This document shows positions 47,642 to 57,054 of a stretch of 64,000 bases of DNA, piece after piece (positions within the stretch are counted from its first letter, which is position 1; the number at the start of each line of letters is the position of its first letter). This stretch comes from Azospirillum tabaci (GTDB taxonomy: Bacteria; Pseudomonadota; Alphaproteobacteria; Azospirillales; Azospirillaceae), in NCBI RefSeq assembly GCF_014596085.1, contig NZ_JACCJY010000003.1:124001-188000 (forward strand), given 5' to 3'. The notes beneath the pieces were generated by a model. It worked only from the letters and a program-made list of their open reading frames with translations, made no database searches and had not been told where the DNA came from. The position numbers were made by a program, and so were the translations under genes.

Positions 47642-48826
47642 GTGACGAAACGCATAGCGCTGTTTGCGCTCCTGCTGGCCGCGCTGATCGGCGGCGGCTA
47701 TTGGTACACGCACCAGGCGGGCGGGGCCGACGCGCAAACGGCGAAGGCCGCCGCCCCGGCGGGACCGCGCGCCCTCCCGGTGGTCATCCAGACGGTCGAG
47801 AAGCGGGCGGTGCCGGAGCGGCTGGGCACCATCGGCTCGGTCCAGCCGGTGGCCGCCATCGCGATCAAGGCGCGCGTCGATTCGGTGGTCGAGACGGTCC
47901 ATTTTACCGAGGGGCAGGAGGTGAAGGCGGGCGACCTGCTCTTCACCCTCGACTCCCGCGCGCTGGAGGCGCAGCTCCGGCAGGCGCAGGCCAATCTGGA
48001 GCGCGACCGCGCCAACCTCGACAAGGCCCGTGGCGACGTGAAGCGCTACGAGCAGCTCGTCCGCTCGAACACCGTGGCCCGCCAGCAGTTTGATGCGGCG
48101 GTGGCCACCGCCGACGCGCTGGAGGCCACGGTGAAGGCCGGGCAGGCGGCCATCGAGGCGGCCAAGGTCTCGCTCAGCTTCACCCGCATCACCGCCCCCA
48201 TGGACGGGCGCACCGGTGCGGTCAACGCCAAGCCGGGGACGATGGTCCGTGCGGCGGACGCCACGCCGCTGGTCACGCTGACCCAGCTCCGCCCGATCAC
48301 CGTCGCCTTCAACGTTCCGGAACGCCACCTTCCGACCATCCGCGCGGCGATGGAGACGAGCAAGCTGGCGGTCTCCGCCGGCATTCCCGGCGCGGGCGTC
48401 CCGCCCGCCGAAGGCGTTCTGAATTTCGTGGACAGCCAAGTCGACCAGCAGACCGGCACGATCCTGGTGAAGGGCCAGTTCGCCAACGCCGACACCCGGC
48501 TGTGGCCCGGCCAGTTCGTCGACGTGGTCCTGACCCTGCGGGTCGAGCCGCAGGCCCTGACCCTGCCGGAAGAGGCGGTGCAGACCGGCCAGCAGGGCCG
48601 TTTCGTCTATGTGGTCAAGCCGGACGACACGGTGGAGATCCGCAACGTCACCGTGGCGCGCAGCCAGGAGGGGATCGCCGTCATCGCCGACGGGCTTCAG
48701 GCCGGTGAGCGCGTGGTGGTGGACGGCCAATCCCGGCTGTTCCCCGGCGCCAAGGTCGCCGCCGCCAAGAACGGCGGCAAGGAGGGCGCCAACGGCAGGG
48801 CTCCGCTCACCGGAGGCGCATCATGA
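47642..48826 (+). CDS. RND efflux periplasmic adaptor (membrane fusion protein)
   Basis: 394 aa, GTG start preceded by GGGAG. One N-terminal membrane segment (IALFALLLAALIGGGYWYTH), then the adaptor order: lipoyl half (VETVHFTEGQEVKAGDLLFT), a coiled-coil hairpin (AQLRQAQANLERDRANLDKA), second lipoyl half (LSFTRITAPMDGRTGAVNAK) and beta-barrel. It links the RND pump encoded next (4-bp overlap) with an outer-membrane channel. No outer-membrane factor gene is seen here. The AcrA/MdtA-type sequence does not define the substrate. Confidence 0.92.
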   Translation: MTKRIALFALLLAALIGGGYWYTHQAGGADAQTAKAAAPAGPRALPVVIQTVEKRAVPERLGTIGSVQPVAAIAIKARVDSVVETVHFTEGQEVKAGDLLFTLDSRALEAQLRQAQANLERDRANLDKARGDVKRYEQLVRSNTVARQQFDAAVATADALEATVKAGQAAIEAAKVSLSFTRITAPMDGRTGAVNAKPGTMVRAADATPLVTLTQLRPITVAFNVPERHLPTIRAAMETSKLAVSAGIPGAGVPPAEGVLNFVDSQVDQQTGTILVKGQFANADTRLWPGQFVDVVLTLRVEPQALTLPEEAVQTGQQGRFVYVVKPDDTVEIRNVTVARSQEGIAVIADGLQAGERVVVDGQSRLFPGAKVAAAKNGGKEGANGRAPLTGGAS

Positions 48827-51800
48827 ACCTCTCGGAGCTGTGCATCCGCCGTCCGGTGATGACCATCCTGCTGACGGCGGCGCTGGTTCTGGGGGGCCTC
48901 GCGGCCTATCGCCAGTTGCCCGTCGCGGCGCTGCCGCGGGTGGATTTCCCGGTCATCAACGTCTCCGCCACGCTGCCCGGCGCCAGCCCGGAAACCATGG
49001 CGGCCTCCGTCGCCAGCCCGCTGGAGCGTGAGTTCTCGACCATCGCCGGCATCGACACGATCACCTCGACGTCGAGCCTCGGCAACACGTCCATCACCAT
49101 CCAGTTCGTTCTGGAACGCGACATCGACGCCGCCGCGCAGGACGTGCAGGCGGCCATCGCCCGCACCCAACGCCGCCTGCCGGCGGAAATGACCACGGCA
49201 CCCAGCTACCGCAAGGTGAATCCGGCCGACCAGCCGGTGCTGATGCTGGCGCTCTCGTCGCCGACGCTGACTCTGTCGGCTCTGAACGACTTCGCGGAAA
49301 CCGCGGTCCAGCCCAAGGTCGCCACCCTGCCGGGCGTCGCCCAGGTGCAGATCTACGGCGCACAGAAATACGCCGTGCGCGTCCAGGTGGATCCCAACGC
49401 GCTGGCCGTGCGCGGCATCGGCATCGACGAGCTTCAGAAGTCCCTGGCCGCCGCCAACGCCAACACGCCGGTCGGCACGCTGTCCGGCGCCAAGCAGCAG
49501 CTCGTCCTCGCCGCCAACCCGCAGCTTCCCGACGCCGAGTCCTTCAGCGACCTGATCGTCGCCTACCGCAACGGCGCCCCGGTCCGGCTGGGCGACGTGG
49601 CGAACGTCCTGGACAGCGTCGAGAACGCCCGCACGGCGAGCTGGCACAACGGCACCCGCGCCATCGTCATGGCCGTGCAGCGCCAGCCCGACGCCAACAC
49701 GGTGGACGTGGTGGACCGGGTGCGCAACCTGCTGCCCAGCTTCCGCGCACAGCTTCCGCCCAGCGCCAAGGTGGAGGTGGTGAACGACCGCTCCACCTCG
49801 ATCCGCGAGGCGGTGGAGGACGTGCAGTTCACGCTGGGCCTGACCATCGCGCTCGTCGTTCTGGTCATCTTCCTGTTCCTGCGCCGCCTGACGGCGACGA
49901 TGATCCCGGCGCTGACCGTTCCGATCTCGCTGATCGCAACGGCGGGTGGGATGCATCTGATGGGCTTCTCCATCGACAACATCTCGCTGATGGCGCTGAC
50001 GCTGGCGGTCGGCCTCGTCGTCGACGACGCCATCGTGATGATGGAGAACATCGTCCGCTATGTCGAAGAGGGGATGCAGCCCTTCGAGGCGGCGCTCAAG
50101 GGTTCGCGGGAGATCGGCTTCACCATCATCTCCATCACCGTATCGCTGGTGGCCGTCTTCATCCCGATCCTGCTGATGGGCGGGGTGGTTGGGCGCGTCT
50201 TCCATGAATTCGCTCTGGTGGTGACCATGGCGATCGGCGCATCCGCCTTCGTGGCGCTGACGCTGACGCCGATGATGTGCGCGCGCATGCTGACCCATGA
50301 GCCGCATGGTGCCAAGGAGGGCTGGTTCGGCCGCGTCCTGGAGGGTGGCTTTAGCGCGCTGCACCGCGGCTACGCCGTGACCCTGAGGCTGGCGCTGAAG
50401 CACCGGCCCGTGATGGGACTCGTCATGATCGCGACGGTGGTCGGCTCCGCCCTGCTGTTCCAGGCGATCCCCAAGGGCTTCTTCCCGACGGAGGACATCG
50501 GCCAGATCACCGTTTCGACGGAAGCCGCGCCCGACATCTCCTTCCCGGCCATGGCCGAGCGGCAGCAGGAGGTGGCGAAGATCGTCAGAGCCCACCCGGC
50601 GGTGGCGGACATGACCTCGTCGGTCGCCATCGGCGGCAACTCGGTCAATTCGGGCCGCATGTTCATCGTGCTGAAGCCGCGCAGCGAACGCCCTCCGGCG
50701 GGCGAGGTGATCCAGCAACTCCGCCGCCAACTGTCCGGCATTCCCGGCATGGCGGTCTACATGCAGCCGGTGCAGAACCTGCGCATCGGCGGCCGTTCGT
50801 CCAAGAACGAATTCCAGTACACGGTCCAAGGCTTGAACCCGGAGGAGTTGTACGCCTGGTCCGCAAGGCTGGAGCGGGCGATGCACGACATTCCCATCCT
50901 CCAGGACGTGACCAGCGACCTTCAGCTCAACAGCCCGCAGGCTTACGTGCATGTGGACCGGGAGAAGGCGGCGACGCTGGGGATTGGGATCGACCAAGTG
51001 CGCTCCACCCTCTACAGCGCCTTCGGTCAGCGGCAGGTCTCCACCATCTACACGCCGACCAACGACTATCAGGTGCTGATCGAGCTGGCGCCCAAGTACC
51101 AGCAGGACGACAACGCCCTGTCGCGGATCTATGTGCGGTCCGGTTCCGGCAAGCTGGTGCCGCTGGACGCCTTCGCCAGCGTGCAGCGCACCGCCGGGCC
51201 GATGACGGTCAACCACCAGGGGCAGCTTCCCGCCGTCACCCTGTCCTTCAACGTGGCCCCCGGCCATTCGCTGGGCGAGGCGGTGAACGCCGTCCGGCAG
51301 GCGGAGCTGGAGATGGCCCTGCCGCCGGGCATCACCACCGGCTTCGCCGGCACCGCCCAAGTGTTCGAGGACGCGCAGAAGAGCCAGGGGCTGCTGCTGC
51401 TCGCCGCGGTGCTGGTGATCTACATCGTGCTGGGCGTGCTGTATGAAAGCTTCATCCACCCGCTGACGATCCTGTCCGGCCTGCCGTCCGCGGCCATCGG
51501 GGCGCTGGCGACGCTGATGGTGTTCGGACAGGAGCTGAGCGTCATCGCCATCATTGGCATCCTGATGCTGATCGGCATCGTGAAGAAGAACGCGATCATG
51601 ATGATCGACTTCGCCATCGACGCGCAGCGCAACCAGGGCATGACCGCGCGCGAGGCGATCGAGCAGGCGTGCCTTCTGCGCTTCCGCCCGATCATGATGA
51701 CGACCATGGCGGCGATCATGGGCACCCTGCCCATCGCCGTCGCCCACGGCGCCGCCGCGGAGCTTCGCCAGCCGCTCGGCCTCGCCGTGGTCGGCGGACT

Positions 51801-51945
51801 GTGCGTGTCGCAGATCCTGACGCTCTACATCACGCCGGTGCTGTTCCTCTACATGGAGGACGCCGGCAACGCCGTCTCCCGCCTGTGGAGGCGCCGCTCC
51901 GCCGCTGCCCCCGAGGCGCCGCATCCGGTGCCGGGCGCGGAATGA
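48823..51945 (+). CDS. RND efflux permease (MdtB/AcrB type)
   Basis: 1040 aa with the 12-TM, two-loop structure of HAE1 pumps. Motifs: NLSELCIRRPVMTILLTAAL at the start, ISLMALTLAVGLVVDDAIVM and MMENIVRYVEEGMQPFEAAL in the proton-relay TM4 region with tandem Asp, and FPTEDIGQITVSTE at the head of the second loop. Likely expels hydrophobic compounds or metals; HAE1 family favours organics. The ATG overlaps the adaptor stop. Confidence 0.95.
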   Translation: MNLSELCIRRPVMTILLTAALVLGGLAAYRQLPVAALPRVDFPVINVSATLPGASPETMAASVASPLEREFSTIAGIDTITSTSSLGNTSITIQFVLERDIDAAAQDVQAAIARTQRRLPAEMTTAPSYRKVNPADQPVLMLALSSPTLTLSALNDFAETAVQPKVATLPGVAQVQIYGAQKYAVRVQVDPNALAVRGIGIDELQKSLAAANANTPVGTLSGAKQQLVLAANPQLPDAESFSDLIVAYRNGAPVRLGDVANVLDSVENARTASWHNGTRAIVMAVQRQPDANTVDVVDRVRNLLPSFRAQLPPSAKVEVVNDRSTSIREAVEDVQFTLGLTIALVVLVIFLFLRRLTATMIPALTVPISLIATAGGMHLMGFSIDNISLMALTLAVGLVVDDAIVMMENIVRYVEEGMQPFEAALKGSREIGFTIISITVSLVAVFIPILLMGGVVGRVFHEFALVVTMAIGASAFVALTLTPMMCARMLTHEPHGAKEGWFGRVLEGGFSALHRGYAVTLRLALKHRPVMGLVMIATVVGSALLFQAIPKGFFPTEDIGQITVSTEAAPDISFPAMAERQQEVAKIVRAHPAVADMTSSVAIGGNSVNSGRMFIVLKPRSERPPAGEVIQQLRRQLSGIPGMAVYMQPVQNLRIGGRSSKNEFQYTVQGLNPEELYAWSARLERAMHDIPILQDVTSDLQLNSPQAYVHVDREKAATLGIGIDQVRSTLYSAFGQRQVSTIYTPTNDYQVLIELAPKYQQDDNALSRIYVRSGSGKLVPLDAFASVQRTAGPMTVNHQGQLPAVTLSFNVAPGHSLGEAVNAVRQAELEMALPPGITTGFAGTAQVFEDAQKSQGLLLLAAVLVIYIVLGVLYESFIHPLTILSGLPSAAIGALATLMVFGQELSVIAIIGILMLIGIVKKNAIMMIDFAIDAQRNQGMTAREAIEQACLLRFRPIMMTTMAAIMGTLPIAVAHGAAAELRQPLGLAVVGGLCVSQILTLYITPVLFLYMEDAGNAVSRLWRRRSAAAPEAPHPVPGAE

Positions 51946-51976
51946 GGGAACGCCGCCCGACACCTCGGAGCGATTC

Positions 51977-51999
51977 CCCTCTCCCCTCCGGGGAGAGGG
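51977..51999. repeat. REP-like palindrome between convergent RND and LysR genes
   Basis: CCCTCTCCCC (51977-51986) and GGGGAGAGGG (51990-51999) form a perfect 10-bp stem with TCC loop. It abuts the LysR stop codon. Same core as the elements at 7046, 52991 and 53111. Confidence 0.65.
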
Positions 52000-52887
52000 T
52001 TAAACAGCGCTGGCCAGCCGCTTCACCAACTCACGGCTGTGGCTGGGCAGCGCGTCCAGCCGGCGGACGCAGACGACCAGGGACCGCACCGCCCAAGGAT
52101 CGGTGAGGCGCACCGCGCGAATCTTCGTGAAGCGGCGGCAGCGCTTCGCCGAGGCTTCCGGGACGATGCCGAGCCCCACCCCCTGCTCGACCATCCGGCA
52201 GATCCCGTCGAAGCCGCGCACGCGCACACGCAGTTTCAGCGGGCGACCGGCGCGGATGGCGTGCTCGTTGATGTGCTGCTGAAGGGCGTTGCGCGCCGCC
52301 AGTCCGACGAAATCCTCCTCCAGGACCTCGCGGAAGGACACGCTGCGGCGGTTCGCCAGCGGATGGCCGTGCGGCGTGACCAGCACCATGCGGTCGGTGC
52401 GGAAGGGAAAGACCTCCAGCCCCGACAGGTCGGCGTGGTCGGACACCACCCCGGCATCGGCCAGACCCTCCGCCACCGCCCTCACGATCTCGTGGCTCGA
52501 CTTTTCCTCAAGGTCGATGTCGATGTTGGGGTGGGCGGCCAGGAAGGGCGCCAGGGCCTCGGGAAGGAATTCGGCCAGGGCGGCGGTGTTGGACAGCAGC
52601 CGCACATGCCCCTTCAACCCCTTCGCGTAGTCGCCCAACTCGCCCCTCATCCGCTCGACCTGCTGGAGGAGAAGACGGGCGTGATGGACCAGCGCCTCAC
52701 CCGCCGGGGTCGGGCGGACGCCCCTCCGTCCGCGCTCCAGCAGCGGCACGCCGAGCGTCTCCTCCATCCCACGGATGCGCGCGCTTGCCGAGGCGAGGGC
52801 GAGGTGCGTCCGCTCCGCGCCGTGGGTGATGCTTTCCGCCTCCGCCACGTTCAGAAACAGCCGCAGGTCGGTCAGGTCGAAGCGCAT
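52000..52887 (-). CDS. LysR-family transcriptional regulator
   Basis: 295 aa. N-terminal HTH (MRFDLTDLRLFLNVAEAESI, HLALASASARIRGMEETLGV) and a co-inducer domain. It is divergent from the TauE/SafE permease gene 266 bp away, the usual arrangement for a LysR regulator and its target. The intervening DNA holds an inverted pair of REP-like elements. Inducer unknown. Confidence 0.9.
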   Translation of the reverse strand: MRFDLTDLRLFLNVAEAESITHGAERTHLALASASARIRGMEETLGVPLLERGRRGVRPTPAGEALVHHARLLLQQVERMRGELGDYAKGLKGHVRLLSNTAALAEFLPEALAPFLAAHPNIDIDLEEKSSHEIVRAVAEGLADAGVVSDHADLSGLEVFPFRTDRMVLVTPHGHPLANRRSVSFREVLEEDFVGLAARNALQQHINEHAIRAGRPLKLRVRVRGFDGICRMVEQGVGLGIVPEASAKRCRRFTKIRAVRLTDPWAVRSLVVCVRRLDALPSHSRELVKRLASAV

Positions 52888-52990
52888 GGGCAGGGTCTCC
52901 GGCGAGGAACCAGCCTTCGTCTGAAGCGAAGGCTGTCAGCGTGACATCCACATTGCCGGAAGCCACGGCCTGGCCTCAAGTGGCATCAGA

Positions 52991-53130
52991 TCCCTCTCCC
53001 GTCCCGGGAGAGGGTGCCCGCGAAGCGGGCGGGTGAGGGTCGTACAAGGATCAAGGAGTTCATCCTCGGCGGCACCCTCACCCTTCCCACGCTTCGCGCG
53101 GGCCCCTTCCCTCTCCCGAGGCGGGAGAGG
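52991..53130. repeat. Inverted pair of REP-like palindromic elements
   Basis: Element 1 (about 52991-53040) reads CCCTCTCCCG then CGGGAGAGGG, a GCCCGC/GCGGGC hairpin and GGGTGAGGGT. Element 2 (about 53074-53130) is nearly its reverse complement: ACCCTCACCC, a GCTTCGCG hairpin region, and CCCTCTCCCG/CGGGAGAGGG. A 33-bp spacer separates them. Together they resemble a BIME-like doublet. Confidence 0.7.
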
Positions 53131-53153
53131 GAAATTGACGAGAGACTGCCGTA

Positions 53154-53903
53154 ATGACCGACCTCCCTCTCCTCATCGTCGCCGCCATGGCCTTGACCTT
53201 CCTGCTGGCCGGGTTCGTCAAGGGCATGATCGGCCTGGGCCTGCCGACCGTCGCCATGGGTCTGCTCGGCCTCGTCATGCCGCCCACCGAGGCGGCGGTG
53301 ATCCTCATCGTGCCTTCGCTGGTGACGAATCTCTGGCAGCTGGCCTTCGGTCCCGGGCTGGGCGCCACGGTCGAGCGATTCTGGCCGATGATGCTGGGGA
53401 TCACGCTGGGCACCTGGGCCGGGGCGGGGCTGCTGGCCGGAGCCTCGTCGGGGCAGGCCGCGGCGGCGCTGGGCGGGGCGCTGGCGCTCTACGCACTGGC
53501 CGGGCTGGTGAAGCTGCCGCTGCGGGTGCCGCCGACGGCGGAGTCCTGGCTGTCGCCGTTGATCGGCGTGGCGACCGGGGTGGTGACGGCCGCCACCGGA
53601 GTCTTCGTCATTCCCGCCGTGCCCTACCTTCAGGCGCTGGAGCTGGAGCGCGACCGGCTGATCCAGGCGCTGGGCCTGTCCTTCACGGTGTCCACGCTGG
53701 CGCTGGCCGCCGGTCTGGCGCAGCACGGGCTGTTCGACGGCGCGCTGGCCTGGGGATCAGCGGCGTCGCTGCTGCCGGCCTTGGCCGGGATGGCGCTCGG
53801 CCAGAGCCTCCGCCGGCGGGTGCGGGCGGAGGTGTTCCGGCGCTGCTTCTTCCTCGGCCTGCTGGCGCTCGGGCTGTTCCTGACGCTGGAGCATCTGGGG
53901 TGA
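53154..53903 (+). CDS. TauE/SafE-family (TSUP) permease
   Basis: 249 aa, about eight transmembrane helices. The two TSUP repeats begin AMALTFLLAGFVKGMIGLGL and GVATGVVTAATGVFVIPAVP; both carry the Gly-rich G-x-G-x-G/P motif. Members export sulfite, sulfoacetate or similar organic anions. The divergent LysR gene may regulate it. Ends just before the convergent RND gene (3 bp). Confidence 0.9.
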   Translation: MTDLPLLIVAAMALTFLLAGFVKGMIGLGLPTVAMGLLGLVMPPTEAAVILIVPSLVTNLWQLAFGPGLGATVERFWPMMLGITLGTWAGAGLLAGASSGQAAAALGGALALYALAGLVKLPLRVPPTAESWLSPLIGVATGVVTAATGVFVIPAVPYLQALELERDRLIQALGLSFTVSTLALAAGLAQHGLFDGALAWGSAASLLPALAGMALGQSLRRRVRAEVFRRCFFLGLLALGLFLTLEHLG

Positions 53904-53906
53904 AGA

Positions 53907-56900
53907 CTACTCCGCAGCCGTGCCGTGCGCCACGGCGTCCGGGTCCTTGTGGGCGAACCAGCGCTTGAAGCGGCGGGACAGCGCGTCGAGGTAGGTGAGG
54001 ATCACCGGAACCACAAGGAGGGTGAGCAGGGTGGAGCTGATGAGGCCGCCGATCACCGCGTGGGCCATGGGTGCCCGCTGCTGCGCGCCCTCGCCGATGC
54101 CGAGCGCCAGAGGGATCATGCCGAAGATCATCGCCATGGTGGTCATGACGATGGGGCGCAGGCGGATGATGCCGGCCTCCACCACCGCGTCGCGCAGCTC
54201 CACCCCGCGGGCGCGGGCCTGGTTGGCGAAGTCGACCAGCAGGATGGCGTTCTTAGTCACCAGACCCATCAGCATGATGAAGCCGATGGCGCTGAAGATG
54301 TTCAGCGTGGATCCGGCGACCAGAAGCCCCAGGAACACCCCGACCAGCGACAACGGCAGCGACATCATGATGGCGATGGGCTGGAGGAAGCTGCCGAACT
54401 GGGAGGCCAGGATCAGGTAGATCAGGATCACCGCCAGCAGCAGCGCCTGGGTGGCGTAGGCCGACGTCTCCGCGATGTCCTTGGTCGAGCCGCCGAAGAC
54501 GATGCGGTAGCCGGGCGGCAACTTGATCTCCGCGATGGCCGCCTGCAGTTCCTTGCCGGCGTCGCCGGCCGGGCGGCCCTGGACGTTGGCCTGGACGTTC
54601 ACCTCGCGCGATAGGTCGCGGCGGTTGATCTGCGAGGCGCCGAGCGTCGTCTCGACCCGGCTGACCTGCGACAGCGGCACCATGCGCGGCGCCCCCTCGG
54701 CGTCGTTGGAGCCGGTCAGGTAGATGCGGTCGAGGTCAGCGCGGCCCACCCGGTCGCTTTCCGGCAGACGCACCAACACGTCGTAAGTCTCGCCGTCCGG
54801 CGCCTTCCAGGTGGACACCTTGTCGCCGGCGAAGAGGGGGCGCAGCGTATCCGCCACCTGCGCCGTGCCGACGCCGAGGTCGCTCGCCAGATCGCGCTCC
54901 AGCCGGACCGACAGGGTCGGCTTGGCCGCCTTGAGGCTGACGTCCACGTCCACGAAGCCGCGGATGCCGGCCATCGCGGCGGTCACCTGCTTGCCGATGC
55001 GGTCCAGTTCCGCAATGTCGCGGCCCTGAACGGACACCTGGATCTGCTTCTGCACGCCGCCGACGCCGGGAATGCCGATGCCGATCTGGATGCCGGGGAT
55101 CGCCGACAGCCGTTCGCGCAGCGGCGGGGCCAGCGTGTTGGGCGTGCGCGTGCGCTGGTCGATCGGCTTCAGCCTGACATAGACGCTGCCCCGGTTCTTG
55201 CCGACCGACGCGCCGGTGTTCACCGTGGAGTAGGTGTAGGCGACTTCCGGGAACTCGCGGATCGCCGCCTCCACCTGCCGCAGCTTGGCCGCGGTGTAGT
55301 CGAGGGACGAGCCGACCGGCGTCTCCACATCGACGATGGATTCCCCGAGGTCGGCGGCGGGCACGAACTCGACGCCGATGCGCGGCACCAGGAGGAAGCT
55401 GCCGACGAAGATTCCCAGGGCCATCAGCAGGACCAGCCAGCGCCAGCGCAGCGCCCAGCGGAGCGTCCGGCCATAGACCCGCGCCAGCGCGTCGAAGGCG
55501 CCCTGGAACCCCGCCGCAAAGCGCCCGAAGACGCCGCGCCCGTGCCGCCCGTGGGCCGCCGGGTCGTACCACAGGCTGGACAGCATGGGGTCCAGCGTGA
55601 AGGACACGAACAGCGAGATCAGCACCGCCGCCGACACGGTGATGCCGAACTGCAGGAAGAAGCGCCCGATGATGCCGCCCATGAAGGCCACGGGCAGGAA
55701 CACCGCCACGATGGTCAGCGTGGTCGCCAGGACGGCCAGACCGATTTCCTTGGTGCCGTCCAGCGCCGCCTGCCGGTGCCCCTGGCCCTTGCCCAGATGG
55801 CGCATGATGTTCTCGCGCACCACGATGGCGTCGTCGATCAGGATGCCGATGGCCAGCGACAGCGCCATCAGCGTCATCGTGTTCAACGTGAAGCCGAAGG
55901 CCGCCAAAACGCCGAAGGTGCCCATCACCGCCACCGGCAGGGTCAGCGCGGTGATCACGGTGCTGCGCCAGGAGCCCAGGAACACCATGACGATGGCGAT
56001 GGTCAGCACGCCGCCCTCGACCAGCGTGCGCTGCACGTTGCTCAGCGAGTTGGTGATCCCGCGCGAAGTGTCGCGCACCACCTCCAGGGCGACGTCGGAG
56101 GGCAGGGAGCCGTCGCGACGCAGCTCCTCCAGCGCCTTGTAGAGGCCGCGCGCCACCTCAACCGTATTGGAGCCCTGGATCTTCACCACGTCGACGGCCA
56201 GCGCCGGCTGGCCGTTGAACAGGGCGACGGACTCTTGCTCCTCCTGACCGTCCAGCACCTCGGCGACTTGGCGCAGCCGCACCGGCTCGCCGCCGCGGCG
56301 CGTGACGATGATGTCGAGAAGCTCCCGCGGGTTGTTGACGCGGCCATCGACCTGGACGACGCGCTCCGCCCCGTTGCCGGAGACGGTGCCGGCGGGAATG
56401 TCCTGGTTCTCGTCGCGAATCGCCTTGAGGACCTGATCGACGCCGACGCCCAGCGCCTCCAGCCGTTCGGGCCGCAGCCGCACCTGGACCTGCCGCTTCA
56501 CCCCGCCGGCGATGGTCGCCCGCCCGACGCCACGCACGTTCTGCAGGCGCTTCAGGACGATCTGGTCGGTCATGGTGGTCAGGTCGCGCAGGGACCGGAT
56601 GTCCGACTTGACCGCGAGGGAGAGGATGGGCTGGTCGTCCGGGTTGAAGCGGGTGATCTGCGGGTCCTTCACCTCGTCCCGGAACTTGGGGCGCAGGGCC
56701 GACACCTTCTCGCGCACGTCCTGCAGCGCCTGGGTGGAGGCGGTCTTCAGATCGAACTCGGCGATCACCACCGACTGGCTCTCGTAGGAGCGGGAGGTCA
56801 GCGTCTTGATGCCGGCGATGGTGTTGACCGCGTCCTCGATGGGGCGGGTGACGTCGGTCTCGACCGATTCCGGACTGGCGCCGGGATATTCGGTGGAGAC

Positions 56901-57038
56901 GACGACCAGCGGGAAATCCACGTCGGGAAACTGGTCGACGCCCAGCCGGTTGTAGGAGAACAGGCCCAGCACCATCAGAGCCACCATCATCATGGTGGCG
57001 AAGACGGGGTTGTCGACGCTGATGCGGGTGATCGGCAT
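53907..57038 (-). CDS. RND efflux permease (AcrB/MexF-like HAE1)
   Basis: 1043 aa. Starts MPITRISVDNPVFATMMMVA. TM4 contains LSLAIGILIDDAIVVRENIM with the relay Asp pair; the second half begins around WLVLLMALGIFVGSFLLVPR. It shows the usual duplicated architecture. It is the last gene of a TetR-adaptor-permease operon, 16 bp after the adaptor gene. The paralogous pump at 48823 is only distantly similar, so this is a separate system, not a recent duplication. Confidence 0.95.
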   Translation of the reverse strand: MPITRISVDNPVFATMMMVALMVLGLFSYNRLGVDQFPDVDFPLVVVSTEYPGASPESVETDVTRPIEDAVNTIAGIKTLTSRSYESQSVVIAEFDLKTASTQALQDVREKVSALRPKFRDEVKDPQITRFNPDDQPILSLAVKSDIRSLRDLTTMTDQIVLKRLQNVRGVGRATIAGGVKRQVQVRLRPERLEALGVGVDQVLKAIRDENQDIPAGTVSGNGAERVVQVDGRVNNPRELLDIIVTRRGGEPVRLRQVAEVLDGQEEQESVALFNGQPALAVDVVKIQGSNTVEVARGLYKALEELRRDGSLPSDVALEVVRDTSRGITNSLSNVQRTLVEGGVLTIAIVMVFLGSWRSTVITALTLPVAVMGTFGVLAAFGFTLNTMTLMALSLAIGILIDDAIVVRENIMRHLGKGQGHRQAALDGTKEIGLAVLATTLTIVAVFLPVAFMGGIIGRFFLQFGITVSAAVLISLFVSFTLDPMLSSLWYDPAAHGRHGRGVFGRFAAGFQGAFDALARVYGRTLRWALRWRWLVLLMALGIFVGSFLLVPRIGVEFVPAADLGESIVDVETPVGSSLDYTAAKLRQVEAAIREFPEVAYTYSTVNTGASVGKNRGSVYVRLKPIDQRTRTPNTLAPPLRERLSAIPGIQIGIGIPGVGGVQKQIQVSVQGRDIAELDRIGKQVTAAMAGIRGFVDVDVSLKAAKPTLSVRLERDLASDLGVGTAQVADTLRPLFAGDKVSTWKAPDGETYDVLVRLPESDRVGRADLDRIYLTGSNDAEGAPRMVPLSQVSRVETTLGASQINRRDLSREVNVQANVQGRPAGDAGKELQAAIAEIKLPPGYRIVFGGSTKDIAETSAYATQALLLAVILIYLILASQFGSFLQPIAIMMSLPLSLVGVFLGLLVAGSTLNIFSAIGFIMLMGLVTKNAILLVDFANQARARGVELRDAVVEAGIIRLRPIVMTTMAMIFGMIPLALGIGEGAQQRAPMAHAVIGGLISSTLLTLLVVPVILTYLDALSRRFKRWFAHKDPDAVAHGTAAE

Positions 57039-57054
57039 GGCGCGGCCCGTTCCC

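Noticed and set aside
48697-51963. Open frame of about 1,090 codons antisense to the RND permease
   Set aside because: A GC-bias shadow of the pump gene; its product is His/Arg/Asp-rich and does not match any family.
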